Assembly: GCF_004801255.1 (NCBI RefSeq)
Contig: NZ_CP036295.1
Location: forward strand, 2,182,001-2,246,000
Length of the DNA stretch: 64,000 bases
Source of the DNA: Desulfovibrio desulfuricans
GTDB lineage: Bacteria; Desulfobacterota; Desulfovibrionia; Desulfovibrionales; Desulfovibrionaceae
Direction: 5' to 3'
In this document: piece after piece, positions 52,856-61,662 of the stretch
How the letters are laid out: each line of letters begins with the position of its first letter
How positions within the stretch are numbered: position 1 is the first letter of the stretch
Translations under genes and position numbers: made by a program
The notes under the pieces: generated by a model
What the model saw: only the letters and a program-made list of their open reading frames with translations
Databases searched by the model: none
Told to the model about the DNA's origin: nothing

Positions 52856-53494
52856 ATGAAAAATGTCGAACGCTTGCTTCAGGGAAACGAATTTTTTCAA
52901 AAAAACTATTTTTGCAAGCATGAAGAAGAGCTGCTTGAGCTGGTCTCCAGCGGCCAGCACCCAAAGGTGCTGTATATAGGCTGCGCCGATTCCAGGGTTA
53001 TCCCCTCGCTTATCACCAACACCCCGCCTGGACAGCTTTTTGTGTTGCGCAACGTGGGCAACTTTGTAGCTCCCTACAAGCCAGACGAAGACTATCACGC
53101 CATGGCAGCTGGCATTGAATACGCCGTAACAGCCCTCAGGGTTGAAGAAATCATCATTTGCGGCCATACCTATTGCGGCGCTATCGCGGCCCTGTACAAG
53201 AACATCCACGGCGAGGCCTTTGTGCACACGCAAAAATGGCTTTCGCTGGGCAAAAAGGCCAAGGAACTGGCAACCCTCGCACTGGGCAAAAATGAGGAAC
53301 AGGAAAAACTTTTGCGCCTGACCGAAAAGCTTTCCATCATTTTTCAGATTGAAAACCTCATGACCTACCCATGCGTGCGCGAAAAGGTTGGCACGGGCGA
53401 GCTGCACGTGCACGGCTGGCTGTACCACATCGAATCCGGCGAAATAAAATACTACGACCCCGACGAGCACGACTTTCTGGCCCTGAAAAAATAG
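52856..53494 (+). CDS. Beta-class carbonic anhydrase
   Basis: 212 residues from the ATG at 52856 with GAGG 7 bases upstream. Zinc ligands C43, H104 and C107 and the Asp-Arg pair D45-R47 (GCADSR, GHTYCGA) are intact. It interconverts CO2 and bicarbonate, probably supplying bicarbonate for carboxylations in a CO2-dependent anaerobe. It is monocistronic with a strong terminator 46 bases downstream. Confidence 0.95.
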   Translation: MKNVERLLQGNEFFQKNYFCKHEEELLELVSSGQHPKVLYIGCADSRVIPSLITNTPPGQLFVLRNVGNFVAPYKPDEDYHAMAAGIEYAVTALRVEEIIICGHTYCGAIAALYKNIHGEAFVHTQKWLSLGKKAKELATLALGKNEEQEKLLRLTEKLSIIFQIENLMTYPCVREKVGTGELHVHGWLYHIESGEIKYYDPDEHDFLALKK

Positions 53495-53539
53495 CGTCCG
53501 GCAGACGCAGCAGGTGCGCCGGACACGCGCATTGTTACA

Positions 53540-53577
53540 GCAGCGGATTCCCAGCCATGGGAGCCCGCTGCTTTTTT
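53540..53577 (+). terminator. Terminator after carbonic anhydrase
   Basis: GCAGCGG (53540-53546) pairs with CCGCTGC (53565-53571), with an inner TCCC/GGGA helix, followed by six T (53572-53577). The bases from here to the next gene at 53833 are AT-rich and show no other gene. Confidence 0.9.
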
Positions 53578-53832
53578 ACGCATCACCCGCTGGCACCTGA
53601 CGTGTTGACCTGCTTCAGCTTCCGCCCCTGCCCCAGCCCGCCTGCGTGGCGGCAAGCCCGCACAAAGACTCGCAAGCAACCAGTGCACATAAAAAATCAT
53701 ATAAATCAAGCCAGATATAAATTAATTAGCGGGCACGGCAGCCCTGTATTTACACAATCTGCTTTTTATATTTAAATGAAAAGGAATAGAAAGTTTTTTT
53801 ATAATTGTAGCAACATGCAAGGAACTACTTCC

Positions 53833-56088
53833 ATGAATAACGATTTGATAAATCAATTTATAACGTGGAATGGTTCTGTAAATATCCCCTGTTGCCTCAT
53901 CCAATGCACAGGAAACGACTCATATGCCGTAACAGCATACAACACTGCATTTTTTAATTTTTTAAAAATAGATGGTAATATTGATTCTCTTGATAATGTT
54001 ATTAAAATTAAACAGCATCTAGACAACCTTATTTTTAATAATGGCGCAAAAGAATGGACAGAATACAGTGAAGAACTGAATACGTTTATTGACTGCCAGT
54101 GCCAGTTGATCAAGGAAAAAGCGTACGCGCTGTGGATTACTGCTGCAGAACACAAATCTACTGACATTCTCGGCAATATCCCCATTGGCATTATCCGCAT
54201 GCGAGTCGCCCATGGCTCAACCGGGCTGCGCTGTTCATACATCAACAGCAAGGCCCTGAGCATGATCCCCACGTCGGGCCGCGATGCGGGCAATCTGCTT
54301 CAGACAAGCAAGATCATGCATGTCCATGATGCTGACGCGAGCGCCGTGGAACAAACCGTGGCAGCCTTTATTGGCGGCGGCGACGGGCATACGTTCGAGT
54401 GCAGGCTCTGCCCGCCAGAGGCTCAATGCCGCTGGATTCGCGCCAGCCTTGCGTGGATTATCCCGCAAAAGCTTTTGCAAATCGCCTTTGTCGATATTTC
54501 CAGTGAAAAACAGACCGAAGAGCACAACCGGCAAAACCAGCTGTTGCTGCAAAAAATTCTCGACACCACGCAGGCGGCTATATTCTGGAAAGATGCGGAA
54601 AGGCGCTTTATCGGCGTCAACAAAGCTTTTCTGGAATATTACGGCTTTGATTCAGTAGACGTTTTGCGGGGCAAAAATGATGAAGACATGGGCTGGCACA
54701 GCGACCCTGACCCCTACAAAAATGACGAATTGCGGGTTCTGCAGGGCGAAACAACCACGCGTGTTCCCGGCATGTGCTTTTGCAAGGGCGAAAACCGCCA
54801 TATTGTTGCCAGCAAAAGTCCGCTGCTGGAAAATGACAAAATAGTAGGCCTGGTCGGCAGCTTTGAAGACGTTACAAACGAGGTCCGGCTGCGCAACGAC
54901 GTTATTGAGCTGAATTCACGGCTGAAGGCGGCTCTGGAAAATGAACGGCAGGCCAACCACGCCAAGTCGGAATTTCTGCTGCGCATGAGCCACGACATGC
55001 GCACCCCGCTGACCACGATTATTGGTTTTTCAGACCTCGAGTTGCAAAAAAACCATGACCCTGACCTCATCAGGGTGTTTTCCACCATCAAATCCTGTTC
55101 CAATTTTCTTCTGGCCATCCTCTCGGATATTCTCGATCTGCAAAAAATCTCCAAGGGCAAGGTTGATATCAGGCCGACCATCTGCACCGGTGCGGAGAGC
55201 GCAAAAAATATCGAGGCGATAATACGCCCGCAGGCAGAGGCCAAAAAAATAAACTTCATCGCGCACTTCAACTGCGCTTCCACAAACTGCCATGTTCAGA
55301 TCGATACGCGCAAGGTTCAGCAGATCATCGTCAACCTGTTGAACAACGCCGTCAAATATACCCAACCCGGCGGCACCATCACATGGCGCACTGTCATCAG
55401 CGGCGAAGAGGGGGACAATCTTTCAGTCACCCACGTCATCTCGGACAACGGACCGGGAATCAGCAAAAAATTTCAGGCCAGGATGTACGCCCCATTTACG
55501 CAAGAAAGTTCTTCCCCAAGCTCGGGCAGCGGCCTTGGTCTGGCGATTGTGAAAAAGCTGGTCGATCTTCTTGGTGGAAGCATTGCCTGCAACTCCGCTC
55601 CCGGCCAGGGAACAACCTTTACGGTTGTTTTGCCGCACAAAAAGGCAAATGAAATTGATATTACAGAATATTACGCGCAAAAAAACCGACAGACCGACAC
55701 CAACGGGCTTAAAGGCAAAACAGTCCTGATCTGCGAAGACAACACCATCAACAGCCAAATTCTAAAAGAACTGCTCGAAGGCGAGGGCATGACCTGCGAC
55801 CTGGCGGTCAATGGCCGCGAAGCCGTAACCATGGCCCGCAGCGCCCGTTACCACATCATCCTGATGGACATCCGCATGCCCCTCATGGACGGATATGAGG
55901 CCACGCGCGCCATACGCGATTTTGACATGGACACGCCCATTGTGGCCCTGTCGGCCAATGCCTTGTCAGACGAAAAACAAACTGCCTTTGAATCCGGCAT
56001 GGACGATTTTCTGGAAAAACCCATCGTCCTCCCCCTGCTGTTTTCAACCCTGGGACAGTTTCTCTCCGCCCCCGTCCCAACCCCGTAG
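53833..56088 (+). CDS. PAS-containing hybrid sensor histidine kinase
   Basis: 751 residues. The ATG at 53833 is chosen because AAGGA lies upstream; an earlier in-frame ATG at 53776 has none. Several PAS-like regions (a clear one at about 245-365) precede the HisKA box SHDMRTPL (H-box with Asp where Glu is usual), the HATPase domain (NNAVKY, DNGPGIS, GSGLGLAIV) and a receiver domain (ICEDNTINS, phospho-Asp in ILMDIRMPLMDGYE). No membrane helix, so it senses inside the cell. No partner regulator is adjacent. The first 150 codons are AT-richer than the neighbours. Confidence 0.9.
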   Translation: MNNDLINQFITWNGSVNIPCCLIQCTGNDSYAVTAYNTAFFNFLKIDGNIDSLDNVIKIKQHLDNLIFNNGAKEWTEYSEELNTFIDCQCQLIKEKAYALWITAAEHKSTDILGNIPIGIIRMRVAHGSTGLRCSYINSKALSMIPTSGRDAGNLLQTSKIMHVHDADASAVEQTVAAFIGGGDGHTFECRLCPPEAQCRWIRASLAWIIPQKLLQIAFVDISSEKQTEEHNRQNQLLLQKILDTTQAAIFWKDAERRFIGVNKAFLEYYGFDSVDVLRGKNDEDMGWHSDPDPYKNDELRVLQGETTTRVPGMCFCKGENRHIVASKSPLLENDKIVGLVGSFEDVTNEVRLRNDVIELNSRLKAALENERQANHAKSEFLLRMSHDMRTPLTTIIGFSDLELQKNHDPDLIRVFSTIKSCSNFLLAILSDILDLQKISKGKVDIRPTICTGAESAKNIEAIIRPQAEAKKINFIAHFNCASTNCHVQIDTRKVQQIIVNLLNNAVKYTQPGGTITWRTVISGEEGDNLSVTHVISDNGPGISKKFQARMYAPFTQESSSPSSGSGLGLAIVKKLVDLLGGSIACNSAPGQGTTFTVVLPHKKANEIDITEYYAQKNRQTDTNGLKGKTVLICEDNTINSQILKELLEGEGMTCDLAVNGREAVTMARSARYHIILMDIRMPLMDGYEATRAIRDFDMDTPIVALSANALSDEKQTAFESGMDDFLEKPIVLPLLFSTLGQFLSAPVPTP

Positions 56089-56109
56089 CGGTATTTGCAC
56101 GGAGGCGCG

Positions 56110-56134
56110 AGCCCGCGCCTGACGGCGGGCTTTT
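56110..56134 (+). terminator. Hairpin after the kinase gene
   Basis: AGCCCGC (56110-56116) pairs with GCGGGCT (56125-56131), followed by three more T. Confidence 0.6.
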
Positions 56135-56508
56135 AATCCATATTGCCTCCGCCTTGCAGGCGTTGCAGCAGCGCATTCTTCCCCACCACTCTGACAGTAC
56201 TTGTCAGACGTTGCCCCGTGATTATTCTTACATACATGGTTGGATGCGCTGTAAATTGCATAGCGCAAAAGCAGACCAGAACAATATGGTATTACAAAGC
56301 AAACCAACAAAACATAAGGAGCTGCGGCAGCTTTGTTGCCCGCAGACGCTGGTTCGCTTTTTTATCACAGCCGTCAGTGCTTTGCAGTTTGCCCATGTTG
56401 GGATATTCTGCATTCGTGTAGGATACCAAAAGACATACAGCGGCAAAGGCAAAAAAACAGGGTTCGTCCTCCAATGCAACCGGGGGCCAACACCCAAGGA
56501 GGCCAATG
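56135..56508. promoter_or_regulatory. Intergenic region with a 17-bp dyad before the rhodanese operon
   Basis: CTGACA (56191-56196) and TGTCAG (56202-56207) form a perfect inverted repeat around GTACT, a shape common for operators. The rest has no convincing gene; a 122-codon open frame at 56154-56522 lacks family features and a ribosome-binding site. Confidence 0.4.
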
Positions 56509-57120
56509 ATGACATCCGTTAAAAGCATCAGCGCCCAGGCCCTGCTGCAAAAAGACATAACACAGGCTCTTGTGGTCGATGTGCGCACGCCCATGGAATT
56601 TGCGGAAAAACGCCTCGCCCGCCCTGCTGCTCTGGCTCCGGTTACGGAGCTTGAACCGCGCGATGTCGCCCTGCGCAGCGGAGCCTTGCAAACTACCCCC
56701 ATTTACACCCTCTGCGCCAGCGGCAGACGCGCGCAAACTGCGGCAGCAAAATTTGTCGAAGCCGGTTTTGCAGACGTCACCGTTATCGAAGGCGGCATAG
56801 CCGCCTGCAAGGAAGCCGGTTTTGCAACCGTGGGGCAGGCCCTGCCCAAAACAGGCGAGACCTCGCCCACGCTCGACAGGCAGGTGCGCCTTGCAGCGGG
56901 CGCGCTCACGGCGGCATTTGTTTTGCTGGGCCTTTTGGTGCATCCGGCATTTTTGCTCGGTGCGCTCTTTGTTGGTTGCGGGCAGGTTTTTTCGGGCCTG
57001 ACCAACTGGTGCGGGCTGGCCCTGCTGCTGGCACGCGCCCCGTGGAACAACAAAAAAGGCTGCGCAGGCGCCGCCTGCCCCATCGGCGCGGGCAAAAGCC
57101 CTGGCGCAAGCTGCCAGTAG
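56509..57120 (+). CDS. Rhodanese with C-terminal DUF2892 membrane domain (YgaP-like)
   Basis: 203 residues. Two ATGs are adjacent (56506, 56509); the second is 6 bases from AGGAGG and is preferred. The rhodanese domain (about 1-110) has VVDVRTPMEF and the active loop CASGRR with C69. The second half has two membrane helices (about 128-172) and Cys-rich C-terminal residues (C185, C190, C202). YgaP-type proteins move sulfane sulfur at the inner membrane. It precedes the persulfide-dioxygenase-like gene by 57 bases. Confidence 0.88.
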   Translation: MTSVKSISAQALLQKDITQALVVDVRTPMEFAEKRLARPAALAPVTELEPRDVALRSGALQTTPIYTLCASGRRAQTAAAKFVEAGFADVTVIEGGIAACKEAGFATVGQALPKTGETSPTLDRQVRLAAGALTAAFVLLGLLVHPAFLLGALFVGCGQVFSGLTNWCGLALLLARAPWNNKKGCAGAACPIGAGKSPGASCQ

Positions 57121-57177
57121 CCCCGCCTGCGTACAGCGCCGCACTTCATTCTTCAGTCTTTTGCAAAGGAGTTCGCC

Positions 57178-58047
57178 ATGTCCGCACCAAACGTGCGCGG
57201 GTTTTTTGACCCCGCAACCGCCACCTGGACATATGTGGTCTGGTCCGACACCGACACCCAGAGCCGTTGCGCCATTATCGACAGCGTGCTGGATTTTGAC
57301 CTGCATGCCTGCCGCACGTCCACGGTTTCCGCCGATACTGTCATCGACTTTGTCCGCCAGTATAATCTGGTGGTTGAATGGATACTCGAAACGCACATCC
57401 ATGCCGACCACATTACTGCCGCCAGCTACATCAAGGAAAAAATGGGCGGCAAGATAGCCATCAGTAAACACATGCTGGACATCATCGCCACCTGGACGCC
57501 CATTTTTCAGACGCAGGAGGACACCCCGGCGGACGGATCCGCCTTTGACCACCTATTTGAAAACGACGAGGAGTTCACCATTGCCGACATGCCCGCCAAG
57601 ATAATCCACACCCCCGGCCATACCCCGGCGGACACGACATATATTGTGGGCAACGCGGCCTTTGTGGGCGACGCCATTTTTCTGCCCGACGTGGGCTCCG
57701 GCAGGTGCGATTTTCCTGGCGGCAGCGCGGATGACTCCTATGATTCTTCGCGCAGGCTGTTGGCCCTGCCCGACAACACGCGTATTTACGTGGGGCACGA
57801 TTACCCGCCCGAGGGCGTGCGCGGCCCGCTGTGCATGGCCACCGTGGGCGAGCAAAAGGCAGGCAACGTGCGCCTCAACCTGCAGATAAGCAAGGCGGAT
57901 TTTGTGGCAAAGCGCCGTGCCGACGATACGGGCAAGGCGGTGCCGCCGCTGATTTTGCCCTCGCTGCAGGCCAACATGCGCACTGGCCGGTTTGGCAAGG
58001 CGGTCAACGGCATGCAGTACGTAAAACTGCCCCTCAACCGGATGTAA
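57178..58047 (+). CDS. MBL-fold hydrolase, persulfide dioxygenase (ETHE1/Blh)-like
   Basis: 289 residues with the metallo-beta-lactamase motif THIHADH (H73, H75, D77, H78), then HTPGHTPADT, GDAIFLPDVGSGRCDF and YVGHDY. The GSGRCDF block is typical of ETHE1-type sulfur dioxygenases. These oxidise glutathione persulfide to sulfite with O2, acting with rhodaneses, and the upstream neighbour is a rhodanese. An AAAGGAG ribosome-binding site is present. In an anaerobe it may serve when oxygen enters. Confidence 0.85.
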   Translation: MSAPNVRGFFDPATATWTYVVWSDTDTQSRCAIIDSVLDFDLHACRTSTVSADTVIDFVRQYNLVVEWILETHIHADHITAASYIKEKMGGKIAISKHMLDIIATWTPIFQTQEDTPADGSAFDHLFENDEEFTIADMPAKIIHTPGHTPADTTYIVGNAAFVGDAIFLPDVGSGRCDFPGGSADDSYDSSRRLLALPDNTRIYVGHDYPPEGVRGPLCMATVGEQKAGNVRLNLQISKADFVAKRRADDTGKAVPPLILPSLQANMRTGRFGKAVNGMQYVKLPLNRM

Positions 58048-58100
58048 GTTTGACTGCGGCAGGCCGCGCCATTGAAGGATGCGGCAGCCATAAAACGTCA

Positions 58101-58140
58101 AGCCCCTCCGTGGCGCCAACGGCAGCGACACGGGGGGGCT
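58101..58140. terminator. Convergent hairpin terminator
   Basis: AGCCCCTCCGTG (58101-58112) pairs with CACGGGGGGGCT (58129-58140), one G-T pair, between two convergent genes. Confidence 0.7.
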
Positions 58141-58201
58141 GTATTTCCGCCATGCAGTTCAGGCCTGACATGCGCTGGGCAGCCAGACCCGACGATGCTC
58201 G

Positions 58202-59515
58202 CTATTTCTGACCGTACACGGCCCTTGCCAGCGATACTGCAAACGGCCCGGCCATGCCCGTGGGGGTGGTGTTGGTAAGCGCCACAAATGAAATTCCGTT
58301 TGCCCGGTCCATAAAAAAGTGGGTCCCGTAAGCGCCGCTCCAGCTCCAGGTTCCGGGCCCGGCGGCGTATTCCGCCTTGCCAGGCTGCAGCAGCACAGCC
58401 GCTCCAAAGCCAAAACCCCAGCCGGGTGCGACAACCTCTGTCGTTTTAGCGGCTGTTTTGTCCATCCGGCGAGAAAAAACCGGGCCAATCTGGTCGGCGG
58501 TCATGGACTGGGCGGTTTCCGGCATCAGGATGGACCCGCCGTTGTTGCGTATGGCTTCAAGAAATTTAAGGTAGTCCGCCGCTGTTCCCACCAGCCCTGC
58601 CCCGCCCGACGGGTAGGCCTGCGCGTCCAGCGCCCGGCCGGGCGCATAACGCGTTGCCGATACGCCGTTGGACACAGTCTCCGCCTCCGCCATGCGGCGA
58701 AGTTTGCCGTCGTCCCACACATAGGCGGCAGCCAGCATGTCCGGCTTGTCGGCCACAAAGCCCGTGGAGTCCATGCCCAGTGGCCCGGTGACAAACTTGT
58801 TTACAACCAGAGGCAGAGTGTCGCCCCCCGCGCGGGAAACAACCTCGCCAAGCACATCAATGGCCAGGGAGTATTTCCAGCTGGTGCCCGGTTCGTAATA
58901 CAGAGGCACCCCCGCAAGCCGCCAGACGTTTTCCTCAAGCGTAATCGGTGGGTTGTCCAATCCGTCGGAGACCTCCGCCTGGGCCATGGGACCGTCCGGG
59001 GGCTCCAAAAAACCGTAAGAAAGCCCGGCCGTATGCGTCAGCAGCTGCCGCACGGTTATGGTCTGCTCCGCCTTGCCCTCAAACATGGGCGTAAAGGAAG
59101 GTACCCAGCGGGTAACGGGGTCGTCCAGCCCCAGAATACCCCTATCGATCAGGGCCAGCGCGGCAGCGCTAACAACGGGCTTGCTCATGGAGGCCAGACG
59201 AAAACGCGTATCGAGGCTCATGGGCGTGCCGTTTTCAAGATCGGCCATGCCCACGGCCCGCTGGTACACCACCTGACCGTTGCGGGCGGCGACAACAACC
59301 GCGCCGACTATTTTTTTTTGCGCAACGGCTTCGTCCAGCACGGCGTCAAGGCGTTTTGTCAGCCCGGAATCAACAGCGCCGGTGGCATCTGCCCAGGCGC
59401 TGCAAGCGCCGCCGCAGAGTCCCAGCACGCCCGCAGCCGCAACAAACAGCCACAAAAAAAACAAGGCACGAATTCTATCCGCAACCACGCGCCAACGTAT
59501 CGGCCTATTACGCAT
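58202..59515 (-). CDS. Secreted class C beta-lactamase-related serine hydrolase
   Basis: 437 residues, ATG with GGGAGG upstream. A signal peptide with a basic start and hydrophobic core (about 17-36) precedes the fold. The catalytic SxxK is S109-M-S-K112 and the second motif is Y215-S-L (KYSLAID), instead of the YxN of true AmpC, so it is more likely an esterase or D-aminopeptidase of the EstB/PBP4* kind. It stands alone, divergent from the Old Yellow Enzyme gene. Confidence 0.88.
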   Translation of the reverse strand: MRNRPIRWRVVADRIRALFFLWLFVAAAGVLGLCGGACSAWADATGAVDSGLTKRLDAVLDEAVAQKKIVGAVVVAARNGQVVYQRAVGMADLENGTPMSLDTRFRLASMSKPVVSAAALALIDRGILGLDDPVTRWVPSFTPMFEGKAEQTITVRQLLTHTAGLSYGFLEPPDGPMAQAEVSDGLDNPPITLEENVWRLAGVPLYYEPGTSWKYSLAIDVLGEVVSRAGGDTLPLVVNKFVTGPLGMDSTGFVADKPDMLAAAYVWDDGKLRRMAEAETVSNGVSATRYAPGRALDAQAYPSGGAGLVGTAADYLKFLEAIRNNGGSILMPETAQSMTADQIGPVFSRRMDKTAAKTTEVVAPGWGFGFGAAVLLQPGKAEYAAGPGTWSWSGAYGTHFFMDRANGISFVALTNTTPTGMAGPFAVSLARAVYGQK

Positions 59516-59663
59516 GCAGCCTCCCGGGACAGGCTCAGCGCCTGTCGCAACTCTGCCGATTGAGCCATGTTTGTCAGCATATGTAAATACCGACGCGCCG
59601 CCTGGCAGAGGCTTAACAAATTAAAAGCGTTTTAGTATGATACCATATAAGCAGGAGGACAAC

Positions 59664-60758
59664 ATGAATCCACTCTTCTCTCCCATCAAACTCAAGGGTC
59701 TCACGCTGAGCAACCGCATCATCGTGCCCCCCATGGACCAATATTCGGCGGATGCGGGCATGCCGGGGCACTGGCACGCCATGCACTACGGAACCCTTGC
59801 CGTATCCGGTGCTGGCCTGCTGATTGTGGAAGCCACCGCTGTGGAAGCGCCGGGGCGTATTGCGCCGCAAGACCTGGGCCTGTGGAATGACGCCCAGGAA
59901 GCAGCGCACAAGACCATGATTGACGCCATCCGTTCGTATTCCGCCATGCCGCTGGGCGTCCAGCTGGGGCACGCAGGCCGCAAGGGCGCAACCAGTCGCC
60001 CGTGGGAAGGCGGCAAGCCCCTGACGACCGAAAACGGCGGCTGGGAAATATGCGCGCCTTCCGCCCTGCCCTACGCGCCGGGACACCAAACCCCAGTCGA
60101 GCTCACCAGCGGAGATATCGCCCGTCTGACAGAATCCTTTGCAGCCGCTGCAAAACGGGCTGTACGAGCAGGCTATAACGTCATTGAGCTGCACGCGGCC
60201 CATGGCTATCTGATGCACGAGTTTCTCTCCCCGCTGAGCAACCACCGCACGGACGCCTACGGCGGCCCCCTCGAAAACAGAATGCGCTTTGCCCTGGAGG
60301 TGCTGGCGGTCGTGCGTAACGCCGTTGCCGACGACTTTCCTGTGGGCGTGCGCGTTTCGGGCACAGACTTTGTCGAAGGCGGATGGAGCGTGCAGGAATG
60401 CGCCCTGTTTGCCCAGGCCCTGGAAAAAGCCGGTGCGGCCTATATTCACGTTTCTGGGGGCGGGCTTTCGCCGGATCAAAAGATCAACCTTGCGCCCGGC
60501 TATCAGGTGGAGCTGGCGGCTACGGTCAAGGCAGCCGTGACCAGCCTGCCCGTCATAGCCGTTGGCCTTATTACCGAGCCGGAACTGGCGGCGGGCATCG
60601 TGGTTACCGGTCAGGCCGACATGGTGGCCATAGGACGGGCCATGATGTACGATCCCCGCTGGCCCTGGCACGCCGCTGCCGCCCTGGGGCAGACCATTGC
60701 CGCGCCCGCGCAGTACCTGCGCTGCAAGCCGCATAATGTAAAAGACCTTTTTGCCTGA
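59664..60758 (+). CDS. Old Yellow Enzyme-family NADH:flavin oxidoreductase (YqjM-like)
   Basis: 364 residues from the ATG at 59664 behind AGGAGG. It follows the YqjM fold closely: VEATAVEAPGRI, QLGHAGRKG, IELHAAHGYLMHEFLSPLSNHRTD, and IGRAMMYDP. In YqjM-type enzymes the flavin-tuning residue in PPMCMYS is Cys; here it is D25 (VPPMDQYS), and the C-terminal Arg finger region also differs. It probably reduces enones with NAD(P)H, with altered flavin potential. It is monocistronic. Confidence 0.9.
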   Translation: MNPLFSPIKLKGLTLSNRIIVPPMDQYSADAGMPGHWHAMHYGTLAVSGAGLLIVEATAVEAPGRIAPQDLGLWNDAQEAAHKTMIDAIRSYSAMPLGVQLGHAGRKGATSRPWEGGKPLTTENGGWEICAPSALPYAPGHQTPVELTSGDIARLTESFAAAAKRAVRAGYNVIELHAAHGYLMHEFLSPLSNHRTDAYGGPLENRMRFALEVLAVVRNAVADDFPVGVRVSGTDFVEGGWSVQECALFAQALEKAGAAYIHVSGGGLSPDQKINLAPGYQVELAATVKAAVTSLPVIAVGLITEPELAAGIVVTGQADMVAIGRAMMYDPRWPWHAAAALGQTIAAPAQYLRCKPHNVKDLFA

Positions 60759-60786
60759 GCACGCGACCAAGCCAGACCATTTAACG

Positions 60787-60827
60787 GCAGAAGGCCCCGC
60801 ATCTTTAGGTGATGCGGGGCCTTCTGC
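60787..60827. terminator. Strong convergent terminator
   Basis: A perfect 17-bp stem, GCAGAAGGCCCCGCATC with GATGCGGGGCCTTCTGC, closes a 7-base loop between the convergent oxidoreductase and the minus-strand gene ending at 60895. Confidence 0.88.
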
Positions 60828-60894
60828 ATTTGACCGCCGGGCAATCTGCGCGGGGCTCATAGCTGCGGGTCAAAACGGTGAAAGGTTTATCCGG

Positions 60895-61509
60895 CTAGGG
60901 CTTGTCCACGTTGCGAGGCTCGGCCTGCGTTTCCGCTTGAGGTTGGGTATGGTTCTCTGCGGGAGCCGCCGGGGCAAAAACCTGCGTCTGCGCCGGAGCC
61001 GCAGCCCAGCGCAGCTGCCAGCGCGTAATGGTTCTGTTGCTGAACATACGCAGTGGAATGTAAAAAAGGATAAACCAAAAGACCATGCTCGGCTGATTGC
61101 CAAAAAGCGGCAGGCTGAAAGGCAGCTCGGGGCTTATCAGACCAAAGCGCAGCTTCATCCAGGCCAGCACAATGGGCACAGGCCACAGCGAGGCCACAAA
61201 CAGGGCGTTGCTGAGCGAAAAATAATACCCAAAGGCCTCGTGCCCCTGACGGTTCACAGCCTTAAAGGTCTCCTTGCCCGCATTCTGCAGGGCCGACTCG
61301 CTCAGTTCATGGTAATGGCGCATGTCGTCCTGCAGCTGCTTCAGGCGCTTATGGTGCATACGCTGGGCCATGCGCAGGGTGGCAATGCCAATGAGAGCCG
61401 TCAGCAGGGCAAGGGCGGCTGTTCCTAAAAAATAGGCAGCTTCGGGCTGCGGCACCAGACGGTACGGCAGTACAAAAAAAGGATCAAGCCAGACCAGGAG
61501 TTCTTCCAT
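60895..61509 (-). CDS. EMC3/DUF106 (Oxa1-like) membrane protein, tentative
   Basis: 204 residues from the ATG at 61509 (MEELLVWLDPFF). A first helix (about 25-45) is followed by a basic coiled stretch RMHHKRLKQLQDDM, a helical hairpin region, and helices near SNALFVASLWPVPIVLAWM and MVFWFILFYIPLRMF; the tail is Ala/Pro/Gln-rich. This arrangement is like DUF106/EMC3 proteins of the Oxa1/YidC insertase superfamily, though that is a judgement from pattern. It lies downstream of tauE on the same strand, 153 bases away, so both may be co-expressed. Confidence 0.45.
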   Translation of the reverse strand: MEELLVWLDPFFVLPYRLVPQPEAAYFLGTAALALLTALIGIATLRMAQRMHHKRLKQLQDDMRHYHELSESALQNAGKETFKAVNRQGHEAFGYYFSLSNALFVASLWPVPIVLAWMKLRFGLISPELPFSLPLFGNQPSMVFWFILFYIPLRMFSNRTITRWQLRWAAAPAQTQVFAPAAPAENHTQPQAETQAEPRNVDKP

Positions 61510-61662
61510 ATGTTCAGCGGCTCCATTATCCGCGCGGGGCAGTGCGCACCTGCGGCACACGGCGCGGCAAGGGTTCAAAAGCAAGCACTGCACCCCCTTG
61601 GCAGGCCAGGGAGATGCAGTGCTTATGCATACTTTCAGCTCAGATCGGGCAGCGCCCGAAGC

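Noticed and set aside
56154..56522. 122-codon open frame before the rhodanese gene
   Set aside because: No ribosome-binding site, mixed composition, and it runs into the real start of the rhodanese gene; probably chance.
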